Assembly (NCBI GenBank): GCA_024277595.1
Contig: JAJRUV010000053.1
Coordinates: 1 to 46,063 of the forward strand
Source of the DNA: Gammaproteobacteria bacterium
Lineage (GTDB): Bacteria; Pseudomonadota; Gammaproteobacteria; Thiohalospirales; Thiohalospiraceae
Length of the DNA: 46,063 nt
Reading direction: 5' to 3'
Part shown: positions 1 to 8,194 of the stretch, piece by piece
Layout of the letters: each line of letters begins with the position of its first letter
Numbering within the stretch: position 1 is the first letter of the stretch
The notes under the pieces: generated by a model
The model's input: the letters and a program-made list of their open reading frames with translations, nothing else
Database searches by the model: none
Told to the model about the DNA's origin: nothing
Translations under genes and position numbers: made by a program

Positions 1-103
1 CGTTGCGCCTCTTGCAAAGGGCGATGGCCATTCGCTGCGAGGCGCGCCTTGCCCTGAACGCTGACAGGCCAACTGTATCCTGATTTATCACCTTGACGGA
101 GTA
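1..103. mobile_element. right part of a CTAG-flanked miniature element (family D), cut by the window edge
   Basis: Positions 72-102 read inward as ACTCCGTCAAGGTGATAAAT and onward, matching the long terminal repeat of the element at 30430-30587. The interior (1-71) also aligns, diverged, with the reverse complement of that element's interior, for example the shared CAAGGGCGA and CGCCTTG blocks. CTAG follows at 104-107, as at both ends of the other copy. The left end lies outside the window. No coding capacity is seen. Confidence 0.75.
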
Positions 104-107
104 CTAG

Positions 108-171
108 CACGGATAAATGATCATTTTTTAACGCAGAAATGACGGATTTCAGGGGTGAGCTGAATAGTTAC
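108..171 (-). mobile_element. partial 152-bp IS66-like miniature element (family E, copy 1)
   Basis: The segment ends in GCTGAATAGTTAC at 159-171 and matches the right-hand 60 bp of the family E copies at 33391-33542 and 40593-40737. Its left half is missing because the family D element and its CTAG flank (1-107) lie inside it. Family D therefore inserted into an older family E copy. Confidence 0.75.
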
Positions 172-375
172 CAAAATCTTTATGCAATAATCTAACGGCT
201 TTCATGGCGAGGCGAGCTCCAAATTAGTTTGTCGTGAACCAATTAGATCAAACTTTGCCATGAAATCACATCTATTTCTTTAATTTCATCGGGGTACCTG
301 AAAAATTCGTGGGGATAACTCAAGTTTAACAGTAAGTTAACAGAACAGGAGAGCAGTCAACTGCAGTTTCCCGGG
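172..375. other. non-coding stretch downstream of tolC
   Basis: No gene is seen. An inverted pair TTTCATGGC (200-208) and GCCATGAAA (257-265) could form a long-loop hairpin. AAAATTCGTGGG near 301-312 also occurs in the ISL3-type IS end near 45048, so this may be a fragment of an old IS end; that match is too short to be sure. GCAGTCAACTGC at 353-364 is a short palindrome just beyond the tolC stop. No clear T-tailed terminator is visible. Confidence 0.35.
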
Positions 376-1677
376 TTACTGCAACCAGCGGTTCACCTGC
401 TCCAGATCCCCTACCCCCAAACTACCAGCAGCCTGCTTTAACCGCAGCGAGGCCAACAGGTAATCATAATGTGCAATGGCATGGTCACGGCGTGCACGAA
501 ACAGCTCTTGCTGAACATTCAGCACATCCACAATAGTTCGCGTTCCCACCTCGAAACCAGCTTCGGTGGCCAGCAGCGCCGTTTGGTGGGAGGCAAGCGC
601 CTGCTCCAGCGCCTTCACCTGACTGATTCCTGCAATCACGCTGCGATAAGCATCCCGCACCACCCGCAAGGTGCTCCGTTGTTGTTTCTCCAGTTCATCG
701 CTGGCTTGCCGGTATTGATGCCGGGCCTGCCGGGTACGGGAGCTGATTCCACCACCCTGGTAGAGGGGAAGGGTCAACTGCAAACCGAGACTGGAGAGAT
801 CATTATCAACATAGCGGCTTGCCTCTGTCTCACTACGCTGATAACTGCCGACCAGACTGAGTGATGGATAATGTCCAGCGGAACGGCGCCTGATCTCCTG
901 TTGCGCCACAGTAGCGCCATAACGCGCCACCATCAGTTGCAGATTGCTTGTCCGCGCGGTGCGAACCCATGCCTCGATATCATTTGGCTGCGGTGTCTGC
1001 AATGGAATCTCCACCGACAGGGGATTCAATGCAGCACCATCGGCACCGGTCAGTTCACGCAAGGCATCCGTGGCACTGTCCAGCCGGTTGCCGGCCGCTA
1101 TCTCACCAGCAACGGCACTATCATGACGAGCCTGCGCTTCCTGGACATCGGTGATTGCAATCAACCCGACATCAAAGCGCTGTTGCGCCTGTTCAAGCTG
1201 ACGCCCGATTGCCGTCTTCTCTGCCTTGATAAACTCCAGATTATCCATTGCCGCCAGAACATCGAAATAGCGTTGCGCAACATCGAGAATGACAGCCTGC
1301 TGAACTACCCTGTAAGCCGCCTCCGCCTGAGCCACCCGCTCTCCCGCCTGGCTGAGCTGTATCCAGTCAGCACGATTGTAGAGAGTTTGGCTGAGGCGCA
1401 AACTGTAGCCAAGACTACCGTAGTCATCTGTCACACCCGGTTCCGGATCCCATCGATTGGTACCGACGTTGACGCTGGCATCCAGCCGTGGCAACCACAG
1501 CGCCCGGCTCTGCGGCAACAGCTCCCGGTTGGCCAGCCGTTCGGCATCCGCTGCCCTCAGGGCTGGCGCGTTTTCCAACGCCTGCCGGTATGTCTCCATC
1601 AGGTCTGCCGCCGGAGCTGTCTGGAATGATAACAGCAGAGACAAACCCATGCTTAATCGCAAACAGTTTTTGTTCAT
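376..1677 (-). CDS. tolC: TolC-family outer membrane efflux channel
   Basis: This is an outer membrane factor that forms the exit duct of tripartite efflux or type I secretion systems. The protein has 433 residues, slightly shorter than E. coli TolC. It starts with a signal peptide (basic MNKNCLR, hydrophobic stretch, likely cleavage after the TAPA region near residue 23). The body has the alanine/glutamine-rich heptad helices of the family, in two related halves (about 25-220 and 225-430), with the typical 'FEVGTRTIVDVLNVQQELF' segment near residue 375. A GAGAAG ribosome site lies 8 nt before the ATG. It is the last gene of a leftward cluster holding an HlyD-type adaptor and an ABC pump, so it probably serves as their outer membrane partner. 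It could instead be shared with other pumps. The family call is secure; the substrate is unknown. Confidence 0.93.
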   Translation of the reverse strand: MNKNCLRLSMGLSLLLSFQTAPAADLMETYRQALENAPALRAADAERLANRELLPQSRALWLPRLDASVNVGTNRWDPEPGVTDDYGSLGYSLRLSQTLYNRADWIQLSQAGERVAQAEAAYRVVQQAVILDVAQRYFDVLAAMDNLEFIKAEKTAIGRQLEQAQQRFDVGLIAITDVQEAQARHDSAVAGEIAAGNRLDSATDALRELTGADGAALNPLSVEIPLQTPQPNDIEAWVRTARTSNLQLMVARYGATVAQQEIRRRSAGHYPSLSLVGSYQRSETEASRYVDNDLSSLGLQLTLPLYQGGGISSRTRQARHQYRQASDELEKQQRSTLRVVRDAYRSVIAGISQVKALEQALASHQTALLATEAGFEVGTRTIVDVLNVQQELFRARRDHAIAHYDYLLASLRLKQAAGSLGVGDLEQVNRWLQ

Positions 1678-1745
1678 GACAGTAACTTCTCAGCCCGATT
1701 CATATAAAACAGTGTAGACCCCCGGCCGGGATTACGATTGACAAC

Positions 1746-2204
1746 TCAGCGTTTGCCGTAGAAATGTTCCTGAAAAGGCTTTCTGAAGTTCTGGTGGCAC
1801 TTCAGACAACTGCTCTGTAATGTCGCGAAGGTTGAGATAACCGCTGAACCCTCTTGTTTTGCCGCCACGTCAGCCAGAGTACGTGCCGTATCGTGCGTCT
1901 TGGTGTCGTAACCCTTGAATCTGGCCATATCATTGCCGAACAGCGCCATGATTTTTTTCCGCTCACTCATCGGTGGACGCGGATGATCAGCAATTCGCAA
2001 TGCGGACTCTGCCACCTGCTCCCACTGTTCCCGGGAAACGGCCCCGGCAATTTTTTCCATCTCTTTGCCCATGTCCTGCATAATTTCGCGCAGCACCAGC
2101 GGCTCGGGGGAATCGGCTGCGGTCTCGGAAACCGACTGACTACTCACAGTGGTAGCAGCCAGTCCGGCCAACAGGGTAATGACAACAGTACGGGATGTAT
2201 TCAT
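1746..2204 (-). CDS. cytochrome c'-like (class II) periplasmic cytochrome
   Basis: The 152-residue protein has an N-terminal signal peptide (about residues 1-22) and a single haem-binding motif CLKCH at residues 133-137, close to the C-terminus as in class II cytochromes. The rest is predicted helical, as in the four-helix cytochrome c'/c556 fold. Members bind NO or transfer electrons in the periplasm; which applies here cannot be told. It sits between the ABC ATPase and tolC, 107 nt after the ATPase gene and 68 nt before tolC, on the same strand. A 30-bp palindromic repeat lies in the first gap and could separate its transcription from the genes upstream. AGGAGAG about 9 nt before the ATG supports the start. 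A cytochrome in an efflux cluster is unexpected and may be coincidental. Confidence 0.85.
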   Translation of the reverse strand: MNTSRTVVITLLAGLAATTVSSQSVSETAADSPEPLVLREIMQDMGKEMEKIAGAVSREQWEQVAESALRIADHPRPPMSERKKIMALFGNDMARFKGYDTKTHDTARTLADVAAKQEGSAVISTFATLQSSCLKCHQNFRKPFQEHFYGKR

Positions 2205-2245
2205 ATCGATTTTCTCTCCTGGTTAAAAAAGTCCGGTATTTTTTG

Positions 2246-2275
2246 TTAACCCAACATATTTGGTTGCCGGGTTAA
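2246..2275. repeat. 30-bp palindromic repeat (family F, copy 1)
   Basis: Arms TTAACCC and GGGTTAA enclose CAAC/GTTG, so the RNA would fold on either strand. Related copies lie at 6806-6835, 20906-20933 and 35828-35857. Here it sits between the ABC ATPase gene and the cytochrome gene and may attenuate or process the transcript. There is no long T-run. Confidence 0.6.
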
Positions 2276-2311
2276 TACTTGCCAAACATCACACTCAATT
2301 TCGGGAAACAG

Positions 2312-3025
2312 CTACTCAAACTCCCGACCCTCTCCTGCTTCCTCATGGGTGCGTCCGTCCCGGATGTGGTAAATGCGCTTGAAGGTCGGGATGATTTTTT
2401 CATCATGGGTGACCACGATAATAGCCGTCTGGTACTGCCGGGCCATCTGGTTGAGAATGCGGATAACGGCAAGAGCCCGCTCACTGTCCAGCGGTGCCGT
2501 GGGTTCGTCAGCCAGAATAACCGGTGGCTGATTAACCAGTGCGCGGGCAATAGCCACCCGTTGCTGCTCACCACCGGACAACTGGGATGGCATTGCCCCG
2601 GCACGGTGAGCAATATCCAGCGCTTCCAGCAGCTCCACCGCCCGTTGACGTGATTCACCATTTGGACGACCAGCCAGCATGGGCAACAGGGCAACATTGT
2701 CAGTGACGTCCAGAAACGGAATCAGGTAAGGAGCCTGAAATACAAAACCAATCTTGTCACGCCGCAGGGCGCGCAGATCCGAGATCAGCCAGCCGTTGTC
2801 ATATATCACCTCATCGCCCAGAATCATTCGGCCCGCGGTGGGCTCAATGACGGCGCCAAGGGCTTTGAGCAAGGTGCTCTTGCCCGATCCCGAGGGGCCG
2901 ATCAAACCAACCACCTCACCCGGCATGACCTGCATGTTGACCTCTTTCAGCGCATCAACCGCCGTCTCACCTTCACCGTAACGCTTGCGCATGCCTTCAA
3001 TGAAAATACCTCTGTCTCTTGCCAT
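2312..3025 (-). CDS. ABC transporter ATP-binding protein (MacB/LolD/DevA type)
   Basis: This is the cytoplasmic ATPase of an ABC exporter, 237 residues with all motifs intact: Walker A GPSGSGKST (43-51), Q-loop glutamine 97, signature LSGGEQQR (149-156), Walker B VILADE (169-174) and the switch histidine in VTHDE (207). The D-loop region reads EPTAPLDS where EPTGNLDS is usual; the catalytic glutamate is kept. Sequence and size fit the LolD/MacB/DevA class that works with FtsX-like permeases. The gene starts 2 nt after the permease stop, so the two are translationally linked. Substrate unknown. Confidence 0.93.
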   Translation of the reverse strand: MARDRGIFIEGMRKRYGEGETAVDALKEVNMQVMPGEVVGLIGPSGSGKSTLLKALGAVIEPTAGRMILGDEVIYDNGWLISDLRALRRDKIGFVFQAPYLIPFLDVTDNVALLPMLAGRPNGESRQRAVELLEALDIAHRAGAMPSQLSGGEQQRVAIARALVNQPPVILADEPTAPLDSERALAVIRILNQMARQYQTAIIVVTHDEKIIPTFKRIYHIRDGRTHEEAGEGREFE

Positions 3026-3027
3026 GC

Positions 3028-4212
3028 TTACCCCCCGATGGCTTCGGCCGGATCGACCTTCAGGGCAGCACGGATCGCCAACAGGCTCGCCAGGATACAG
3101 ATAACCACAATCGCGATGAATCCACGCAGGGCATCTCCCGGCTCGAGCAATACATATTTGGGAAACATCGGCGCCCAGACAGTGGCGGAAATCTTGCCAA
3201 CGATAAAACCGATCAACCCCAGCCCCACTGCCTGCTGCATAATCATACCGGCAATAGTACGGTTGCGGGTGCCGATCAGTTTGAGCACGGCGATCTCTCT
3301 TATCTTTCCCATGGTCAATGTGTAAATGATAAAGGCGACAATGGCCGCACTGACAATCGCCAGAATTACCAGAAACATGCCAATCTGTTTGGAAGAGGTA
3401 GCAATCAGCTTTGCCACCAGAATCTCTTCCATCTGCGCACGGGTATAGGCCTGCAAGCGTTTCCAGCGACGAATCGACTCCGCCACCTGCTCGGGTGTAA
3501 AACCGGACTTGATCTGTACCAGCACCGCATTGACAAAAGGGTTATTGCTTTGAGAGTTGATCACTGCTTCCAGCACATCCGGCCGACTAAAGGCGGGATT
3601 GGCTGCGGTACGATTGCGCTCATTGAGAATAGCATCATTATCTTTCAGAAATTGCGCCTCCTGGGCATCTCTGAGCGGAATAAACACCATGGGGTCACCG
3701 CCGGAAGAGACCATGCGCCGGGTCAGGCCAACCACGGTATAGTTATGACGGCGAATATGTATCACCTGGCCAAGCTTGAAGCCTGTGCCCACATCGGCCA
3801 CTGCTTCATAGTGGCTGCGAACAATCTGCCGGCCTGCCAACAGATAGCCTGGAGCACCCGGGCCATCGGGCACAATACCAACCACCATGACGCGCACATC
3901 CCGATCCCCCTGCTGCACCTGCATGGTAAGATAGGTAACATTGGCGGCGCTGGCCACACCCGGCATGCCGAGGATACTGCGATAGACATCATCATGCACG
4001 CTGGATGGTTCCGCATAGGGTCCCAGGGTTTGCTTTTGCACCACCCACAAATCGGCACCACTGTTATTCAGCAGCACCTTGGCATCATCCACCATGCCCC
4101 GATAAACTCCGGCCATGGTCAACGTAACACCAATCAGCAAACCCAGGCCCACACCGGTAAAAACAAATTTACCCCAGGCATGGAGTACATCACGGGCAGC
4201 AAGACTGATCAT
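3028..4212 (-). CDS. ABC transporter permease, FtsX/MacB-like (DevC type)
   Basis: The 394-residue inner membrane protein has the FtsX-domain layout: an N-terminal membrane helix (about residues 15-38), a large periplasmic domain (about 40-265), and three C-terminal helices (about 270-300, 320-345, 360-385). It pairs with the ATPase downstream and with the HlyD-type adaptor upstream, whose stop overlaps its start as ATGA. This arrangement matches DevBCA/MacAB-type exporters that take substrates from the periplasm or inner membrane to a TolC channel. Whether the substrate is a lipid, peptide or drug cannot be read from the sequence. Confidence 0.9.
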   Translation of the reverse strand: MISLAARDVLHAWGKFVFTGVGLGLLIGVTLTMAGVYRGMVDDAKVLLNNSGADLWVVQKQTLGPYAEPSSVHDDVYRSILGMPGVASAANVTYLTMQVQQGDRDVRVMVVGIVPDGPGAPGYLLAGRQIVRSHYEAVADVGTGFKLGQVIHIRRHNYTVVGLTRRMVSSGGDPMVFIPLRDAQEAQFLKDNDAILNERNRTAANPAFSRPDVLEAVINSQSNNPFVNAVLVQIKSGFTPEQVAESIRRWKRLQAYTRAQMEEILVAKLIATSSKQIGMFLVILAIVSAAIVAFIIYTLTMGKIREIAVLKLIGTRNRTIAGMIMQQAVGLGLIGFIVGKISATVWAPMFPKYVLLEPGDALRGFIAIVVICILASLLAIRAALKVDPAEAIGG

Positions 4213-5405
4213 TGCGGGCTTGCCGCAAGCTGATCGACAACAGCGATACGGCTGTGGGCTGTCAGCTTCTTTTGGCTATAGAGAACAACCCTGCTGCCAG
4301 GCTCAAGACCCCGGAGAATCTGTACCCGACCCGACAGATCAGCAACTCCGGCCTCAACCGGCACAAACCGCAACGTATCATCTTTCTCCACCAGCCATAC
4401 CCCGCTCTCGCCATTCAGTCGCTTGACAGCCGCATTGAGCACTACCGGGGTAGCATCCAGTTGTGACAGTGAAACCGTGACTTCAGTCAGCTCTCCAAGC
4501 GGAGGGAGTGGTTCAGGCAGCTGATCAAAAACCACCTTGGCCAGCGCCTCCTCCGTAACAGTATCCGCCAGCAGCTCAACCCTTGCCAGCGTGCCGGAAA
4601 CCGGCTGATCCGGACGGGAGCGCAATACAATAGAGGCCGGCAGATTTTTTGCTAACCCGTCAGACTGGCGCTGGTTGAAACGGACGCTGACCCAGATACT
4701 GTCCGTGTCGATTATTTCCAGCACCATCTGACCTGCCATGGCAGTACTACCTGGCTCAATATAGCGGCCAGCCACCACGCCAGTCACCGGAGCAATCAGG
4801 CGCAGGTTACTTCGCTGCCGGCTCAAGCTCTGGTGATCCGCTCGCAGCATTTCCAGCTCCTGCCGTGCGACATTCAGCATCGCCCGGGCAGTAGTCTCGG
4901 CTGCCTGTGCAACCTGATACTCCTGATTTTTCGCCTCGGCGGCTTCCTTGCTGACATTGCGATCCATTGCCAGTTGCTTGTAGCGTTCTGCTTGTGCCAG
5001 AGCATAGTCCATACGTGCAACCGAATCTTTCACCCGAGCCTCAGCCGCGACAATCGATGCGGTGGCACGTTTGATGGCCGCTTTGCTGGCGGTAATTTTG
5101 TCATCCATATCAACCGGGTCCATCTCGCCAAGCACCTGCCCGGCTGTCACCTTGTCGCCCACATCGCTGTCGAGCTGCAACAAACGACCGGTCATGACGG
5201 GACCTATCCGATAGCGATATCTTGCCTCAACAGTGCCTATCCCAAACAGGGCTGGCGTTATCGCCTGCTCCTCAACCTGGATTACGGTAACAGGCACCGG
5301 AGCCAAAGGACCCGAACGGGTAACCACATAGCCAAACGCCAGCAGCATCGGCAACAGCACCACAAGCAAGGTAACAGTGCGGGTATTTACGGATAGTTTC
5401 TTCAT
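4209..5405 (-). CDS. HlyD/MacA-type periplasmic adaptor (membrane fusion protein)
   Basis: The 398-residue adaptor is anchored by one N-terminal helix (about residues 8-28). A biotinyl-lipoyl half-motif follows (about 60-110), then a coiled-coil hairpin (about 115-195), the second lipoyl half ('APVTGVVAGRYIEPGS', about residue 205), and beta-barrel and membrane-proximal domains to the C-terminus. It would bridge the inner membrane ABC pump to TolC. The gene overlaps tetR upstream and the permease downstream by 4 nt each (ATGA), so the genes form one transcription unit. RND pumps use similar adaptors, but no RND gene is present and an ABC pair is adjacent. Confidence 0.92.
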   Translation of the reverse strand: MKKLSVNTRTVTLLVVLLPMLLAFGYVVTRSGPLAPVPVTVIQVEEQAITPALFGIGTVEARYRYRIGPVMTGRLLQLDSDVGDKVTAGQVLGEMDPVDMDDKITASKAAIKRATASIVAAEARVKDSVARMDYALAQAERYKQLAMDRNVSKEAAEAKNQEYQVAQAAETTARAMLNVARQELEMLRADHQSLSRQRSNLRLIAPVTGVVAGRYIEPGSTAMAGQMVLEIIDTDSIWVSVRFNQRQSDGLAKNLPASIVLRSRPDQPVSGTLARVELLADTVTEEALAKVVFDQLPEPLPPLGELTEVTVSLSQLDATPVVLNAAVKRLNGESGVWLVEKDDTLRFVPVEAGVADLSGRVQILRGLEPGSRVVLYSQKKLTAHSRIAVVDQLAASPQ

Positions 5406-6010
5406 GATTCAGTCTCGATGCCGCGACGATAGATAGCAAAAACACCCGGCACCTTGCTTAACATTTTATTGCTCTCCCCAGCTATCAATGACTGCATGAC
5501 CAGACCTTGAACTGCGCCAATGTACAACTGACAGGCAGCAGCTGTATCCACCGCCGGCGCAATCTCACCTGCAACCTTGCCCTTCTCTATCAATGCCGCC
5601 AGCCGCTCGCCATATTTCTGCAACAGAGTCCGAACCATCCGCTTGGGTACGCTCTCTCCGGCATGTTGCAGTTCACCAAACAGCATCCGGGGCACCCCGG
5701 GGTAGGCGGAAACAAACTCGATATGAGCAATAAACATCGCTTCCAGTGCTGCCAACGGTGTTTCCGCAGCATCCGCTGCCTTGTCAACCCGCGCCAGCAA
5801 CCGCTCTGCAACCCACTCTATTACTGCCTGCCAGATGGCATCCTTGTTGGGGAAATGGCGAAACAGCGCCCCTTGCGTCACATTCATATGCTTGGCAATG
5901 GCAGCCGTAGTGATATTGCTTGGATTATGATCTGCAGCAAGCTCGACAACTGCCTCAACAGTAACGTTACGACGTTTGTCGGCAGGCAAGTGTCTGCTTC
6001 TGGATTGCAT
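5402..6010 (-). CDS. TetR-family transcriptional regulator of the efflux operon
   Basis: The protein has 202 residues from the ATG at 6010. An upstream in-frame TTG at 6022 is possible, but GAGG lies 7 nt before the ATG and decides the start. The N-terminal helix-turn-helix (about residues 15-60 of this form, with TTAAIAKHMNVTQGALFRHF) is typical of TetR/AcrR repressors; the C-terminal ligand domain is divergent, as usual. Its stop overlaps the adaptor gene start, so it is the first gene of the operon it probably represses. The palindrome at 6028-6051 overlaps the -10 box and is the likely operator. The inducing ligand is unknown. Confidence 0.9.
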   Translation of the reverse strand: MQSRSRHLPADKRRNVTVEAVVELAADHNPSNITTAAIAKHMNVTQGALFRHFPNKDAIWQAVIEWVAERLLARVDKAADAAETPLAALEAMFIAHIEFVSAYPGVPRMLFGELQHAGESVPKRMVRTLLQKYGERLAALIEKGKVAGEIAPAVDTAAACQLYIGAVQGLVMQSLIAGESNKMLSKVPGVFAIYRRGIETES

Positions 6011-6027
6011 ATTGCGCCTCAACTCAA

Positions 6028-6074
6028 AAGATAGTAACTGGTTACTATCTTAGCTGAAGAGTTCCCGGTGTCAA
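6028..6074 (-). promoter_or_regulatory. promoter and TetR operator of the efflux operon
   Basis: A perfect inverted repeat has arms AAGATAGTAAC (6028-6038) and GTTACTATCTT (6041-6051) around a 2-bp centre. On the minus strand a consensus -35 box TTGACA (6069-6074) and a -10 box AAGATA (6046-6051) are spaced by 17 bp. The operator covers the -10 box and start region, 18 bp before the regulator's ATG, so binding would block transcription. Autoregulation is inferred. Confidence 0.8.
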
Positions 6075-6295
6075 GCTCAACGGAGCTGATTTACTGAAAA
6101 CATGCTCCCTTCCCCCGGATCCAACAGCCCGCTAACCCGCATTTCTCACCAGAGGGCAAGATGATTGTGCGGGACTTTGGATACACAAGAAATTTTGGGA
6201 AGGAGCGGAACAACAGGGCGTATTCCCGAGTAACCAAAATTCCTTGTGGATTCAAAGAACAAGCGAGGGTTTGTCATTCCGGTGATAAATGCGGG
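6075..6295. other. non-coding stretch with an imperfect long inverted repeat
   Basis: No gene is seen. CTTTGGATACACAAGAAATT and onward (6175-6198) is repeated inverted at 6234-6257 with 3 mismatches in 24 bp, leaving a 35-bp centre. The 83-bp unit looks like a small mobile repeat or hairpin, but there is no second copy in the window. Confidence 0.4.
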
Positions 6296-6299
6296 CTAG

Positions 6300-6458
6300 G
6301 AGCCTGTCGGACTTAGGATGAATCTACTGCGGAAAAGCCATTTTGGCCCATTTTTCCGATCATTTTCGTTAAATATACCCAATATTCGCCTCAAATGATC
6401 AATAAAATGGACTCAAAATGGCTTTCCCTCGCCACGATCCCCTAAGTCCGACAGGCTC
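6300..6458. mobile_element. 159-bp miniature element (family A), CTAG/CTGG flanks
   Basis: Perfect 18-bp terminal inverted repeats start GAGCCTGTCGGACTTAGG (6300-6317 and 6441-6458), and subterminal AAAGCCATTTT is also inverted. It is flanked by CTAG (6296-6299) and CTGG (6459-6462). There is no open reading frame. The ends match the left end of the IS1182-like IS at 45815 (GAGTCTGCCGGACTT), so that transposase family probably moved it. Confidence 0.8.
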
Positions 6459-6462
6459 CTGG

Positions 6463-6620
6463 GAGTCTGTCGGGTTTGGGTAATCGTAGCGAGCTGGTGG
6501 AGATCGAGTCAAAATATTTCCGGTTTTGAGGCGAATAGTGGGGCTATTTAACGAAAAACCGGGGATATTTTGGCCGCTCTCCCATCAGCGCAGTAGATTA
6601 TCCCCAAATCCGACAGACTC
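6463..6620. mobile_element. 158-bp miniature element (family B, copy 1), CTGG flanks
   Basis: Terminal repeats GAGTCTGTCGGGTTTGGG (6463-6480) and its inverse (6603-6620) differ at one of 18 positions. CTGG flanks both sides (6459-6462 and 6621-6624). The left CTGG is shared with the family A element, so the two stand in direct tandem. It is nearly identical to 30267-30425. Non-coding. Confidence 0.85.
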
Positions 6621-6805
6621 CTGGCGAATACTGAGGAAGCAGAAATCTGCGCAGGAGGAGGTACTACGCATTGAATGGAACCCGGAAATGGCAGTTACAC
6701 CGCCGGGACAACTGCTTTTTTGTTCGATTTTTGAAACCAGGCAGCCATTTTAGCCACTGAAAATCTATCGGATTCAGGATAAGAAAACTGCCCCGGTTGC
6801 TATTA

Positions 6806-6835
6806 TTAACCCGGCAACAATATATGCCGGGTTAA
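6806..6835. repeat. 30-bp palindromic repeat (family F, copy 2), terminator-like
   Basis: TTAACCCGGCA and TGCCGGGTTAA form a perfect 11-bp stem around ACAATATA. It lies 9 nt beyond the gor stop codon and probably acts as a transcription terminator or RNA end for the adk-gor transcript. There is no strong T-run. Confidence 0.65.
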
Positions 6836-6844
6836 TAGTAGCCG

Positions 6845-8194
6845 TCAGCGCAGGGTCACCAGCTCTTCCGCACTGGTTGGATGGATAGCGATGGTTCTGT
6901 CGAAATCTGCCTTGGTCGCACCCATGCTGATGGCAACAGCAAAACCCTGCAGCATCTCGTCGGCACCCAGACCGATGATGTGACAGCCAATCACCTTCTC
7001 TTCTGCTCCGACACAGACCAGTTTCATTGCGGTGATATGTTTATGCCGGGTAAAAGCATGGTACATGGGAGTAAAGCGGGTCTGGTAGATTTTTACCGCA
7101 TCACCGTGCAGTTCGCGTGCTTCATCTTCACTGACGCCGATGCTGCCGATGGGAGGATGACTGAATACCACGGTGGGAATGTTTTCGTACTCCAGCCGAC
7201 TCTCCGGCATCCCGCCGAACAGGCGATCCGCCAGGCGGCGTCCGGCAGCGATGGCGACCGGGGTCAATGCAGCTGCACCGGTAACGTCTCCGAGGGCGTA
7301 GATTCCATCAACATTAGTGTTCTGCCAGGCATCGGTGGGAATAAAACCTTGCTCATCCATCTCCACACCGGCCGCCGACAGATTGAGATCCTGCGTATCG
7401 GGAGTACGACCGATGGCCCAGATGACACCGTCCAGTCCGGCACAACTGATACCACCCTGACAATCCAGACGCAGCTTGCCACTTTCATCTTTTACCACAG
7501 CGGCCACTGCCGTATTGGTGATGATATTGATGCCGCTCTCCTGCATCTCTTCCATCAAGGTCTCGCGCAGCATGGGTTCGAACTCTTTCAACAGCTGATG
7601 CTTGCGCAGCACCAAAGTCACCCGGCTGCCCAGCGCATTCAGCAGGCCGGCCAGCTCCACGGCAATGTAACCGGAACCGATGACCGCCACCTCCTGCGGC
7701 TGTTTCGTGAGCGCAAAAAAACCGTCCGAAGTAATACCCAGCTCTGCTCCGGAAGTATCGGGAACCAGCGGCTGACCACCGGGAGAGATGGCAATATGAT
7801 CCGCCGTGTAGCGCTCACCCTCCACCTCCAGGGTATGTGCATCAATGAAACGGGCCGTACCGTGGATCTCATCCACCTTGTTGTCAGCCAGGTAAGTATG
7901 ATACCAGGCGTGAATTCCACGAATATATTCATCACGCTGCGCCACCAGTCTGGTCCAGTCGAAGCCGTGCCGCTCGATGCTGAAACCATAGTCCGGGGCG
8001 TCACGCAGGGCACCGGCAACTGTTGCACCATACCACATGATTTTTTTCGGGACACAACCCACGTTGACACAGGTCCCACCCAGAGCGCCCTTTTCCACCA
8101 CAGCGGTTCTGGTGCCATGAGCGGCTGCCCGCTGCGCAACCGAGAGTCCCCCGCTGCCACCACCAATGGCGATTAAATCATAATGGTTACTCAT
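6845..8194 (-). CDS. gor: glutathione-disulfide reductase
   Basis: This flavoprotein reduces oxidised glutathione with NADPH in the cytoplasm. The 449 residues fit the family. Visible motifs are the FAD Rossmann GGGSGG near residue 12, the redox disulfide [13 protein letters not shown] (about 39-51), the NADPH Rossmann '[13 protein letters not shown]' (about 172), the FAD motif 'YALGDVTG' (about 300) and the C-terminal HPTSAEE with the active-site histidine (about 438). The [13 protein letters not shown] form and C-terminal [12 protein letters not shown] favour glutathione reductase over lipoamide or mercuric reductases. The start overlaps the adk stop by 4 nt (ATGA), so the two genes are cotranscribed. 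Confidence 0.93.
   Translation of the reverse strand: MSNHYDLIAIGGGSGGLSVAQRAAAHGTRTAVVEKGALGGTCVNVGCVPKKIMWYGATVAGALRDAPDYGFSIERHGFDWTRLVAQRDEYIRGIHAWYHTYLADNKVDEIHGTARFIDAHTLEVEGERYTADHIAISPGGQPLVPDTSGAELGITSDGFFALTKQPQEVAVIGSGYIAVELAGLLNALGSRVTLVLRKHQLLKEFEPMLRETLMEEMQESGINIITNTAVAAVVKDESGKLRLDCQGGISCAGLDGVIWAIGRTPDTQDLNLSAAGVEMDEQGFIPTDAWQNTNVDGIYALGDVTGAAALTPVAIAAGRRLADRLFGGMPESRLEYENIPTVVFSHPPIGSIGVSEDEARELHGDAVKIYQTRFTPMYHAFTRHKHITAMKLVCVGAEEKVIGCHIIGLGADEMLQGFAVAISMGATKADFDRTIAIHPTSAEELVTLR

Noticed and set aside
469-1629. Long open frames on the plus strand opposite tolC
   Set aside because: The protein sequences resemble no family and have no ribosome sites, while the minus strand encodes a clear TolC with a signal peptide.
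3019-4233. 404-codon plus-strand frame opposite the ABC permease
   Set aside because: Composition is His/Gln-rich, typical of an antisense shadow; the minus strand has a coherent membrane protein overlapping its neighbours by ATGA.
6300-6620. A CRISPR-like array from the tandem repeats
   Set aside because: The repeats are two inverted-repeat elements of about 158 bp without regular short repeats and spacers.
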